Below are positions 61,001 through 64,000 of a stretch of 64,000 nt of DNA, piece by piece. This DNA is from Phoronis australis. Taxonomy: Eukaryota; Phoronida; Phoronidae. The position numbers were made by a program, and so were the translations under genes. The stretch's first letter is position 1. Each line of letters starts with the position of its first letter. The DNA lies in the NCBI GenBank assembly GCA_002633005.1, contig NMRA01000200.1:406527-470526 (forward strand). Reading direction: 5' to 3'. The notes under the pieces are model-generated. The model was not told the DNA's origin. It did no database searches and worked only from the letters and a program-made list of their open reading frames with translations.

Positions 61001-63147
61001 TTGGGCATAACTGTCCCCCATTATATTGTAAATGTTATCATTATCCTGTTGTTTCAGCCTGTCCCCCTGGTGTCTTCGGTGTAAACTGCCTGCAGCGCTG
61101 TGATTGTAAGAACAGTGCGGAATGTGATCCAGCCTCAGGAGAGTGTATCTGTGCCCCAGGATGGAGGGGACCTTCTTGTGAAGATAGTAAGAGCTGTGTA
61201 GTGAATAAGGGTTGAACACTGGTAAAATATTAGCATTATCAACAGGACACTTGATGTGCTTTATAGCACAAGAAAAGAGACCTAATAACATTTCTTCTTC
61301 AATTTTGTTAGTTTTTCTTCCTCAGTTTTGTTCAATCCTTCCTGTAGGGCTCATGTATTCTCGTTAAAGTATAGCAAAAGAGACTAATGATGCTTATGCG
61401 GATTACAATTAGCAAATTTGATTTACAACATCAAGCACCCAAGGTCATGGGAATGAAGAATGTGTGACCTTCAAGTGAAACGTGGAAACTGGCTTCAGCA
61501 GAAAACTAAGAAATGCTTGATGGTGGGCATTTGGAGACTTTAGACGGTTGGCATTGGGAAAAATTCAAAAAAAAGTCTTGTGTCTGACTGTTGTGCGTGC
61601 ACTGGGAAGTTGCACCCATCTTAATGAAATAGCACGTTTGTTGAAAAAATACAGCCACATTTGAACACTACAGCAATGTTACTTTAATAATTCAACTTTT
61701 GAGTTGCAAATTTTTGTCTCGTGATTTATTTAAATTTATCCATTATGTACTTTTATAGTAGTAATTTAGTTTGATCTGTTATTGTTATGAGATGCTCTTT
61801 TGTCTGTGGTAGATGGTGTCATGATGGTCTGCTCATTAGTATCCTCATGAGGTCTACACTTATTACTCTGTGTTTGTTACAGAATGTCCTAGTGGTTACT
61901 ATGGCCCTGGCTGTGCTAGTCCGTGTAAATGTGAGAACGGTGCTCAGTGTGACCACATCAGTGGTGCTTGTACGTGCACCGCAGGCTGGAGGAATGTCTT
62001 CTGTGACAAACCATGTCCCGATGGCTTTTATGGGCTGGAGTGTCGCAGTATGTGCAGGTGTAAGAATGGCGCACACTGCGACCCCACCAATGGCCAGTGT
62101 CATTGTGAAGCTGGATGGATGGGAGACTTGTGTCGACTGCCCTGCCCTTCAGGATCCTACGGGCCCGATTGCAACTTAACATGTTCATGTCAGAATGGTG
62201 CCAGCTGTGACCACATCAGTGGGGGTTGTATATGTGCACCTGGATACAGGGGTCTGTCTTGTGAGCAAAGTAAGTGATTGCTTTGAGGCCATGCTTGACT
62301 GGGGCATGCTGGATGGCTGTCTTTTGTAATGGTAAATGCTGGAAATCCAGAATTTATGAACATATCTGAGTGTGGAGATGCACAAACATCTCTATTCGAT
62401 GCTCTCGTAAAAAGCAGCATAGGAAAGGATTATTTGTCCGATCGGTATGTATGTGATTGACAAGATTACATCAATGTTTACATTGTGTCTCAGTTTGCAT
62501 ACTCTAGTGTTTGCATTTTTAAAACAGTCATGTATTTGATGATTTCGACCATTCCAGCTTGTCAACCTGGTTTTTACGGTGCCAACTGTGCTCAGCAGTG
62601 TTTGTGTGCCAATGGTGGGTCATGTGACCCTATAGATGGCAGATGTGATTGTGCAGCTGGCTGGACTGGTATTGCCTGTGAACAGAGTAAGTACCTCCTA
62701 ATGTGACAGTAGGAGGGAGCTAATGTGGAGGTTTAAGTATTTGATAGTGTGTAGATGGATCCCTATATTTTCTGACTGTAAGGTGGGGAAAGTTTACTTT
62801 TAAAAATTGGTCATTTTAATCTCCACTAATTTATTGCTGGTTGATAATTAGTTTTAATTTCGTTGTTAAAAGTTGTAAAATATTAGAAAAAGGCAAGCGT
62901 TTTTTGCTCCTCAATTGCTTGTGTGGTTCTCTCTTGCGTAATTGTGTCTATGTTTCTGTAGATGTGCTGATATTTATTTCATACAAGCCAGTACAATGAT
63001 GCCTTGTATGACTTTCAGGCTGCGATAGTGATTATTTCGGTGCCAACTGCAAGGAACGCTGTGATTGTCTCTACAGTTCCTCATGTGACAGATTTGATGG
63101 AAGGTGCAAATGTAAGCCGGGGTACACTGGAACCAAATGTGACCAAC
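15993..63147 (+). CDS. MEGF6: MEGF6-like gene (EMI + multiple EGF), 30 exons, 3' end outside window
   Basis: Thirty exons with GT-AG borders join into one open frame of 3835 nt (about 1278 residues). Order: signal peptide (1-30), EMI domain (about 31-119), one EGF (120-154), eight EGF modules mostly of calcium-binding type (155-487), a linker rich in Pro/Ser/Thr (488-671), then at least thirteen laminin-type EGF modules (672-1278). This order, with an exon carrying R-I-E-M-E before an EGF and a CC...CGCD EGF module, is that of vertebrate MEGF6 as I know the family; that is established knowledge, not a search result. The product should be secreted, with disulphide-bonded modules in the extracellular space. 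Binding partners cannot be read from sequence. No transmembrane segment appears in the part present. MEGF10/11 and stabilin-like proteins are alternatives, but they lack the EMI plus calcium-binding EGF array in this order. Confidence 0.93.
16085..17899 (+). other. Intron 1 of MEGF6-like gene (phase 2)
   Basis: 1815 bases, GT-AG. AT-rich with no further exon or repeat recognised. Confidence 0.8.
17900..18037 (+). CDS. MEGF6: Exon 2: first half of EMI domain
   Basis: Acceptor TTTTTTTCACAG, donor GTAAAC. It encodes about 46 residues beginning PNVCPYQ and ending WCVGYER, with four cysteines and the AYTRMVKVW core typical of EMI domains. EMI domains mediate multimer formation and protein contacts in extracellular proteins. 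The exon ends two bases into a codon, matching exon 3. The last 21 bases of the exon and the donor lie in a 51-bp local duplication that continues into the intron. Confidence 0.96.
18017..18113 (+). repeat. 51-bp tandem duplication spanning the exon 2 donor site
   Basis: GTGTGTGGGATATGAGCGCAG/GTAAAC at 18017 is repeated 51 bases later as GTGTGTGGGCAATGAGCCCAG/GTAAAC. The end of exon 2, its donor and some intron were duplicated. Use of the second donor would read through TAA at the first junction, so only the first can yield a full protein. Confidence 0.85.
20885..21071. mobile_element. Inverted-repeat miniature element in intron 2
   Basis: AGCAAATTGACCTATCGC at the left and its inverse, GCGATAGGTCAATTGCT, at the right, differing by one base deletion, enclose about 150 bases. 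A smaller hairpin (TTTTACCTG...CAGGTAAAA) lies inside. No target duplication is visible. Confidence 0.65.
21222..21330 (+). mobile_element. Partial copy of the AAATCTCACCAATTT repeat family
   Basis: GGTGAAATCTCACCAATTTA at 21220 matches the left end of the elements at 35109 and 44251. The right end is not found, so this is a truncated copy. Extent to the right is uncertain. Confidence 0.45.
21338..21378 (+). pseudogene. Possible relic of a duplicated EMI exon
   Basis: ACACCACAAAGTA is identical to exon 3 at 22321. After a gap of about nine bases GTTTGGAGTCAATGCAAAATGAC matches the exon's next segment with a couple of changes and one deleted base. Order and strand are the same. The deletions destroy the CCxGW codons, so it is not usable as an exon. 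Confidence 0.5.
22277..22404 (+). CDS. MEGF6: Exon 3: second half of EMI domain
   Basis: Acceptor TTTGCTTTCAG, donor GTAAGT. The product has the Y-x-T-x-Y...CCxGW pattern that closes an EMI domain: YYTTYKRV, then [10 protein letters not shown], then GGCLQ. With exon 2 this gives the seven cysteines expected of the domain. Splitting EMI over two exons agrees with the family. It ends in phase 1, the phase used by almost every later exon. Confidence 0.96.
24903..25266. mobile_element. Possible hAT-like miniature element
   Basis: GTGCCGTTTACAC at 24903 and GTGTAAACGGCC at 25255 form inverted ends. Just inside them GACACCGATCAG and TGACACTGATCAG also recur. The preceding bases on both sides share GTGAGTT. 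The arrangement is that of a small DNA element, but the ends are not cleanly defined. Confidence 0.4.
27131..27430. mobile_element. hAT-like miniature element, about 300 bp
   Basis: Left end GGGTGGATCCAGGATTTT, right end AAATCCGCCACTG, the inverse of CAGTGGCGGATTT. The ends are related to those near 13.5 kb. The interior is G-rich near the left end (GGGTGGGGGGGTAGGG). No coding capacity and no clear target duplication. Confidence 0.55.
28400..28660. other. Very AT-rich stretch in intron 3
   Basis: Rich in ATAAT/TATAG motifs over about 250 bases; no gene or defined repeat unit. Confidence 0.4.
30257..30796 (+). repeat. 45-bp minisatellite, 12 copies
   Basis: Unit with core CACCACAGTACTCTCATTAG; twelve copies fill 540 bases. 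Because 45 is a multiple of three, the + strand stays open for 186 codons (repeated ...[14 protein letters not shown]...), but it begins only at a TTG, has no splice context and is therefore not called a gene. Units alternate between a GCACTT and an ACACTT/ACGCTT form, giving a 90-bp higher-order period over most of the array. Confidence 0.95.
32550..32654 (+). CDS. MEGF6: Exon 4: first EGF-like module
   Basis: Acceptor TTTGCTTTGTTTCAG, donor GTAAGG. It encodes [13 protein letters not shown]...[12 protein letters not shown], a six-cysteine EGF without a calcium-binding signature. The FQGPRCQY ending is characteristic of the first EGF after EMI in MEGF6. It is isolated between two very long introns of 10.1 and 8.4 kb. 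Confidence 0.95.
35109..35342 (+). mobile_element. Miniature element with AAATCTCACCAATTT ends, copy in intron 4
   Basis: Left end AAAATCTCACCAATTTAGG and right end AAATTGGTGAGATTTT are inverse copies about 230 bases apart. The interior shares segments with the element at 44251, including AATTAATGCTTT, CATGTTTAA-like and GACAATWATTT stretches. Non-autonomous, no coding capacity. Confidence 0.75.
37041..37120 (+). repeat. 14-bp tandem repeat, 6 copies
   Basis: GCAATAGTAGCTTG repeated five full times plus a partial sixth, nearly perfect, which indicates recent expansion. Preceded by an imperfect copy (ACTAGCTTC). Confidence 0.95.
39275..39684. mobile_element. Foldback element, about 410 bp
   Basis: The two halves are inverted copies: TAATCACATGAGTGCA... 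at the left and ...TGCAATCATGTGATTA at the right, with similarity continuing far inward ([16 protein letters not shown] frames appear on both strands for this reason). A TA at each end is compatible with a TA target duplication, as in Tc1/mariner-type miniature elements. Confidence 0.8.
39727..40556. repeat. Direct duplication across a single N (probable assembly overlap)
   Basis: Bases 39727-40140 recur at 40142-40556 with a handful of substitutions, separated by one N at 40141. The left copy ends exactly at the N and the right copy runs on into unique sequence, the same pattern as at 5937 and 8725. Confidence 0.88.
40559..40870 (+). repeat. 105-bp tandem repeat, 3 copies
   Basis: Unit starts GTCTCCTGATTRTGAAAAAG and ends with GGTATGTTGAGATTGATA; three copies begin at about 40559, 40664 and 40770. 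The third is slightly shorter through loss of A residues. It lies 150 bases before exon 5. Confidence 0.92.
41022..41144 (+). CDS. MEGF6: Exon 5: calcium-binding EGF module
   Basis: Acceptor CTTGTGTTTTCAG, donor GTAAGC. It starts DKNEC, a calcium-binding D-x-N-E-C signature, and keeps the C-x-N-x4-Y-x-C segment. The position normally held by Val or another residue after the third cysteine is Cys here (HNCCNT), so the module has seven cysteines and one may be unpaired. Phase 1 on both sides. Confidence 0.96.
41523..41642 (+). CDS. MEGF6: Exon 6: calcium-binding EGF module
   Basis: Acceptor GGTTATTTCAG, donor GTGAGT. It begins DVDEC and keeps C-x-N-x4-Y-x-C ([10 protein letters not shown]), the site at which Asn or Asp may be beta-hydroxylated. 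The loop between the first two cysteines is one residue shorter than in its neighbours (MNHGC, not NNGGC). As I recall the vertebrate protein, this module is extra: there are eight EGFs between exon 4 and the linker here, against seven. Confidence 0.95.
42612..42655. other. Assembly gap of 44 N after a G tract
   Basis: Forty-four unknown bases follow a run of G in intron 6. The gap size may be nominal. Exons 6 and 7 join in phase, so no coding exon need be missing. Confidence 0.99.
43370..43495 (+). CDS. MEGF6: Exon 7: EGF module without calcium site
   Basis: Acceptor GTCTCATTTCAG, donor GTAAAA. It encodes [16 protein letters not shown] and then [14 protein letters not shown]: six cysteines but no acidic N-terminal calcium motif of full consensus, and no conserved Asn in the third-to-fourth cysteine loop (SGYNGHYYC). 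It matches the non-calcium EGF that follows the DxDEC module(s) in MEGF6. Phase 1-1. Confidence 0.95.
44068..44190 (+). CDS. MEGF6: Exon 8: EGF module
   Basis: Acceptor TTGTTACTTCCAG, donor GTATGC. It encodes [16 protein letters not shown] with a C-x-N ([10 protein letters not shown]) segment in which the usual aromatic residue before the fourth cysteine is replaced by Ala-Glu. Calcium binding is therefore doubtful, though the EGF fold and six cysteines are intact. Phase 1-1. Confidence 0.95.
   Translation, partial: KLTHVELTMEAVNRSVPTMVDVPSVSVMLATNWPLTDATV
44251..44487 (+). mobile_element. Miniature element with AAATCTCACCAATTT-type ends, copy in intron 8
   Basis: Left end AAATCTCACTAATTTAGG; right end GAAATTGGCTAGATG is a diverged inverse of it. 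Interior segments align with the element at 35109. Older and more decayed than that copy. Confidence 0.65.
44828..44950 (+). CDS. MEGF6: Exon 9: calcium-binding EGF module
   Basis: Acceptor TTCTGTTGATTGCAG, donor GTAAGG. It has the full signature: DIDEC at the start, [10 protein letters not shown] in the middle, then [16 protein letters not shown]. All six cysteines and the hydroxylation-type Asn are present. Phase 1-1. Confidence 0.97.
45244..45381 (+). CDS. MEGF6: Exon 10: EGF module preceded by RIEMEVV
   Basis: Acceptor ACTTATTCTTAG, donor GTAGGA. Five extra residues (R-I-E-M-E-V-V-D) precede the EGF core [13 protein letters not shown]. The same kind of insert precedes the equivalent EGF in vertebrate MEGF6, which makes this exon one of the best markers of orthology in the window. 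Six cysteines; no calcium signature. Phase 1-1. Confidence 0.97.
45472..45581. mobile_element. 110-bp miniature element with 8-bp target duplication
   Basis: Ends GGCAATAGTCGGATATAA and (inverse) GGTAACAGTCGGATATAA differ at two of 18 positions. The element is flanked by GGAGCCTG at 45464-45471 and 45582-45589, a perfect 8-bp duplication. Eight bases fit hAT or P-type transposition. It lies in intron 10. Confidence 0.88.
46164..46286 (+). CDS. MEGF6: Exon 11: eight-cysteine calcium-binding EGF
   Basis: Acceptor GGCCATTGCAG, donor GTATGT. It starts DMDEC and contains SCC...[10 protein letters not shown] and ends KCGCD, so there are two additional cysteines (one after GRSC, one in CGC) that can pair. 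The same double-cysteine form is seen in the equivalent MEGF6 module and in some other matrix proteins. Phase 1-1. Confidence 0.96.
46345..46483. mobile_element. 139-bp hairpin element in intron 11
   Basis: Two 63-base arms (46345-46407 and 46421-46483) are inverse copies with only a few mismatches, around a 13-base loop. Starts TATAAATCGGTAAATGA and ends TTTACTGATTTATA. The TA at each end could be a TA target duplication. So little divergence between arms implies a recent insertion or arm conversion. Confidence 0.88.
47314..47436 (+). CDS. MEGF6: Exon 12: last calcium-binding EGF before linker
   Basis: Acceptor CATTCTTTTGCAG, donor GTAAGT. It encodes [14 protein letters not shown] and [10 protein letters not shown] followed by [14 protein letters not shown]: complete calcium-binding signature and six cysteines. 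It closes the N-terminal EGF array. Phase 1-1. Confidence 0.97.
47922..48014 (+). CDS. MEGF6: Exon 13: linker exon, Ser/Thr-rich
   Basis: Predicted from an acceptor (GTGGCTGTTTCAG), a GTAAAT donor and a 93-nt open frame in exactly the right phase (1-1). It encodes about 31 residues with no cysteine, including LNTSSAG (an N-x-S/T glycosylation site) and VTPNEPT. There is no domain match; the support is splice sites, phase and position after the last calcium-binding EGF. Confidence 0.72.
48949..48975 (+). CDS. MEGF6: Exon 14: 27-bp linker microexon
   Basis: A TTGTTATTTCAG acceptor is followed after 27 nt by a GTAACT donor, keeping phase 1-1 and adding nine residues (ELSEERGSG). It is too short for ORF finding and has no domain signal, so it rests on splice sites and phase only. 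It could be a skipped cassette. Confidence 0.5.
49511..49639 (+). CDS. MEGF6: Exon 15: linker exon with [11 protein letters not shown]
   Basis: Acceptor GTGTTGTTCCAG, donor GTAAGA, 129 nt, phase 1-1. It encodes [20 protein letters not shown] and then RPIIPVTDD with an acidic tail. The IPLVR...P pattern resembles the short conserved stretch (FVRPLP-like) in the linker of vertebrate MEGF6, so this is the best-supported linker exon. No cysteines. Confidence 0.85.
50760..50789 (+). CDS. Possible extra 30-bp linker microexon
   Basis: Within intron 15, an acceptor (ACATATTGCAG) and a GTAAAT donor bracket 30 nt that would keep phase 1-1 and add [10 protein letters not shown]. The frame is compatible, but the product would introduce one lone cysteine and nothing else supports use of the site. 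Not counted among the 30 exons. Confidence 0.25.
51096..51176 (+). CDS. MEGF6: Exon 16: acidic linker exon
   Basis: Acceptor CTTTCTGTACCTCAG, donor GTGAGT, 81 nt, phase 1-1. It encodes [18 protein letters not shown], then Asp/Glu-rich NDEE. The LFAQD...DEE pattern matches the LFQDD..DEE-type stretch in the vertebrate linker, which supports it beyond splice signals. NLS is a potential N-glycosylation site. Confidence 0.82.
51771..51863 (+). CDS. MEGF6: Exon 17: linker exon, Ser-rich
   Basis: Acceptor TGCTTCAAAG after a T-rich tract, donor GTAAGT, 93 nt open in phase 1-1. It encodes [23 protein letters not shown] and on to DASSG; NTS is a potential N-glycosylation site. No homology is recognised; it is supported by phase, length and a strong donor. 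Confidence 0.65.
53158..53259 (+). CDS. MEGF6: Exon 18: threonine-rich mucin-like linker exon
   Basis: Acceptor ACCTGTATGCTAG, donor GTAAAC, 102 nt, phase 1-1. About half of the 34 residues are Thr, in ACT/ACN runs ([19 protein letters not shown]), followed by AAPPTSSA. This is a typical site for dense O-glycosylation and would make an extended rod between the EGF arrays. The triplet-rich DNA (ACT repeats) may vary in length between individuals. Confidence 0.75.
53918..53944 (+). CDS. MEGF6: Exon 19: 27-bp linker microexon
   Basis: Acceptor GTGTTCTCTCGTAG and donor GTAAGG flank 27 nt in phase 1-1, coding ALLPPGGAK. It has a good polypyrimidine tract and a consensus donor. Like exon 14 it adds exactly nine residues, and it can be skipped without changing frame. 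Confidence 0.6.
54745..54888 (+). CDS. MEGF6: Exon 20: first C-terminal EGF after linker
   Basis: Acceptor GTTTCCATTGCAG, donor GTATGT. It encodes [24 protein letters not shown] and [18 protein letters not shown]. The pair of cysteines around ..TCAHCENGG and the [10 protein letters not shown] core match the EGF that restarts the array after the linker in MEGF6. The exon ends inside the C-P of the next module, so later borders fall in the C-P-x-G hinge. Phase 1-1. Confidence 0.96.
55233..55361 (+). CDS. MEGF6: Exon 21: laminin-type EGF module
   Basis: Acceptor AACATGTGTTAAG (weak pyrimidine tract), donor GTGAGT, 129 nt. It encodes [21 protein letters not shown] and [18 protein letters not shown]: the eight-cysteine unit of about 43 residues that is repeated through the rest of the gene. 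Phase 1-1. Confidence 0.95.
56583..56785 (+). CDS. MEGF6: Exon 22: one and a half EGF modules
   Basis: Acceptor TTAGATTGTTGTTGCAG, donor GTATTT. It covers [28 protein letters not shown] and [16 protein letters not shown]. The exon ends in phase 0 inside a module (..GCDVQ), the only departure from the phase-1 rule after exon 3; the cut module is finished by exon 23. The position agrees with the family's PP-F-FGPxC module. Confidence 0.95.
56786..58996 (+). other. Intron 22 (2.2 kb, phase 0)
   Basis: The only phase-0 intron found; it interrupts an EGF module. AT-rich apart from the 99-bp repeat. Nothing else is seen. Confidence 0.85.
58194..58500 (+). repeat. 99-bp tandem repeat, about 3 copies, in intron 22
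   Basis: Unit starts GAGGTTACTGGAGTTGACC; copies begin at 58194, 58293 and 58392, with a last partial at 58491. The copies are nearly identical. Ninety-nine is a multiple of three and one + frame stays open ([20 protein letters not shown] repeated), but there is no matching splice acceptor/donor pair or domain, so it is not called an exon. Confidence 0.93.
58997..59183 (+). CDS. MEGF6: Exon 23: completes one EGF and adds another
   Basis: Acceptor GCATTGTTTTCTAG, donor GTAAGT, 187 nt, phase 0 in and phase 1 out. It begins [15 protein letters not shown], completing the module cut by intron 22, then encodes [15 protein letters not shown] with ICDHETGQC and ends [11 protein letters not shown]. 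In the last module the usual C-x-C before the closing loop is replaced by CRRNC. Confidence 0.95.
59428..59553 (+). CDS. MEGF6: Exon 24: EGF module
   Basis: Acceptor TTGATTCTCTTGACAG, donor GTGAGT, 126 nt. It encodes [20 protein letters not shown] and then [20 protein letters not shown], all eight cysteines in register. It is one residue shorter than its neighbours because the NGG turn is reduced to SGS. Phase 1-1. Confidence 0.97.
59811..59939 (+). CDS. MEGF6: Exon 25: EGF module
   Basis: Acceptor TTAATGAATATTGTAG, donor GTAGGT, 129 nt. It encodes [32 protein letters not shown] and KPGWFGQMC; the standard 43-residue eight-cysteine module with one module per exon. Phase 1-1. Confidence 0.97.
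60318..60446 (+). CDS. MEGF6: Exon 26: EGF module
   Basis: Acceptor TTTTTCTTTTTAAG, donor GTAAGT, 129 nt. It encodes [32 protein letters not shown] and TAGYHGQLC. The Gly of the usual GxxG stretch before YG is replaced by Ser-Met-Arg; the cysteines are all kept. NCT is a potential N-glycosylation site. Phase 1-1. Confidence 0.97.
61058..61186 (+). CDS. MEGF6: Exon 27: EGF module
   Basis: Acceptor TATCCTGTTGTTTCAG, donor GTAAGA, 129 nt. It encodes [32 protein letters not shown] and APGWRGPSC. Standard module, phase 1-1. The window between exons 26 and 27 shows no other coding signal. Confidence 0.97.
61883..62269 (+). CDS. MEGF6: Exon 28: three EGF modules fused in one exon
   Basis: Acceptor TGTGTTTGTTACAG, donor GTAAGT, 387 nt = three 129-nt module lengths. 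The modules begin [20 protein letters not shown] and [10 protein letters not shown], each with the CDxxxGxC segment (twice CDHISG). All cysteines are in register. The flanking exons carry one module each, so two introns have been lost here or were never gained. Phase 1-1. Confidence 0.98.
62558..62686 (+). CDS. MEGF6: Exon 29: EGF module
   Basis: Acceptor TTTCGACCATTCCAG, donor GTAAGT, 129 nt. It encodes [31 protein letters not shown] and AAGWTGIAC. Standard eight-cysteine module, phase 1-1. Confidence 0.97.
63019..63147 (+). CDS. MEGF6: Exon 30: EGF module, last exon in window
   Basis: Acceptor GTATGACTTTCAG, donor GTATGT, 129 nt. It encodes [28 protein letters not shown] and KPGYTGTKC. The module is complete and ends in phase 1, so the gene continues past the window; no stop codon or poly(A) site belonging to it is seen. 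Confidence 0.96.
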
Positions 63148-63240
63148 GTATGTATTGTCTTTCTATTACAATATTTGGTGGAACTTTAAAGTCTTGTGCA
63201 GCTTACATTGAAATCTTTATGTTATTTTTTATTAGTACAT

Positions 63241-63906
63241 TTAAGGTTATCCAGGACCTTAAGAAACGGTCTCAACTCTTAAGTCAAATATCAAAAAAAC
63301 TATGCTTTGTCAACCATTAAAAGTATATATTTTCTGAGAGGAGAAAAAGAGGGGATTCTGAAAATGCTTACTTTTGTGTCATGTTCAAGAAAGATACATT
63401 CATAGCAGAATAACCCCCTGGCCGATTTTACTGAAACTTTTTAATTAAAACTTTACGTTATATCTTAAAAACGCTGTTAGAAAATTATGATTATTCACTT
63501 AGTTCAGGTTTTAAGCCAAATTAACTAGCAAAACACGAGGCATTTTTGTAAAAAAAAAACGTCAGTTTTATTCTTAGATCGCTTGGTTCACGAAAACTAG
63601 GCATTTTAAAGCAAAATCCTATCAGTGCATTTGAGACATAACGTAAAGTTTTCACTTAAAAAAGTTTTAGTAAAATTGGCTAGGGGGGTTATTTTGCTAT
63701 GAACGTACCTTTCGTGCACATGAAATTTTGACTTAAGAAACGTGATCATGTGACAATAATAAAGGCACAGTAGTAAGAAGCATATTTTTTAGAATCCTCG
63801 AACTTTCTCTTTTCAGAAAATAATACTTTTAATGGTTGTCAGAGCATGGTTTTTTGATATTTCACTTAGAGTTGAGGTTGTTTATTAAGGTCCTAGATAA
63901 CCTTAA
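63241..63906. mobile_element. Foldback element bounded by TTAA, about 660 bp
   Basis: Left end TTAAGGTTATCCAGGACCTTA and the inverse of the right end, TTAAGGTTATCTAGGACCTTA-like, begin two arms of at least 230 bases whose similarity includes the CTTTACGTTAT segment near the centre. TTAA at both outer borders (63241 and 63903) is the target duplication made by piggyBac-type transposases; the TTAA could also just be part of the inverted ends. No coding capacity. Confidence 0.8.
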
Positions 63907-64000
63907 CTGTTTTCCCCTGAAAAATGTGTAAGCGTGTGTGCATACGCGTGTACGTGCATGTGTGTGTGTGAGAAAACAAGACACGCTGCTGTAAGATTTC
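63907..64000. other. Intron 30 with a short GT-rich stretch
   Basis: GTGTGTGCATACGCGTGT... gives a short GT-rich run at about 63931-63971. No exon is visible before the window ends. Confidence 0.6.

Noticed and set aside
61787-62179. 130-residue frame rich in Val/Thr over exon 28
   Set aside because: It is a shifted-frame shadow of the triple EGF exon, whose own frame has all cysteines in register.

Overview
This is nuclear DNA of an animal. It is AT-rich and intron-dense and is dominated by one large gene on the + strand: an invertebrate MEGF6-type protein (multiple EGF-like domains 6) with an EMI domain. I rebuilt it exon by exon from splice sites, reading phase and cysteine spacing. Thirty exons between 15993 and 63147 join into one uninterrupted frame of 3835 nt (about 1278 residues), and the 3' end lies beyond the window. 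The gene type, the mobile elements (Penelope-like element with GIY-YIG domain, many miniature inverted-repeat elements) and the intron sizes suit a marine invertebrate such as a non-vertebrate deuterostome or a lophotrochozoan. The sequence alone does not settle the species.

Layout. Bases 1-15990 are upstream DNA with no gene I can recognise. They hold an ACTT microsatellite, a 5'-truncated Penelope-like element (7801-9100) interrupted by an LTR-like piece, two copies of a tiny palindromic element with 9-10 bp target duplications (11358, 12825), and a hAT-like fragment near 13.5 kb. The gene starts at 15993 with a signal-peptide exon. The EMI domain follows on two exons (17900, 22277), then one EGF exon (32550). 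Eight EGF exons, mostly calcium-binding type, lie between 41022 and 47436. A linker of seven small exons follows (47922-53944), including two 27-bp microexons and a threonine-rich exon. From 54745 to 63147 come tandem laminin-type/scavenger-type EGF repeats. Nearly every intron from exon 3 onward is in phase 1; the exception is the phase-0 intron between exons 22 and 23.

Introns 3 and 4 (10.1 and 8.4 kb) and several smaller ones carry minisatellites (45 bp x12, 99 bp x3, 105 bp x3, 14 bp x6) and foldback elements. Three lone N bases (5937, 8725, 40141) each sit at the junction of a diverged direct duplication, so they look like unmerged haplotype overlaps, not real tandem duplications. A run of 44 Ns follows a G tract at 42612.

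The predicted protein is a secreted or extracellular-matrix protein. No bacterial-type operon, CRISPR array, rRNA or tRNA gene is visible. The least described part is the long linker with its phase-1 microexons, together with the set of non-autonomous elements whose ends and target duplications can be read here.
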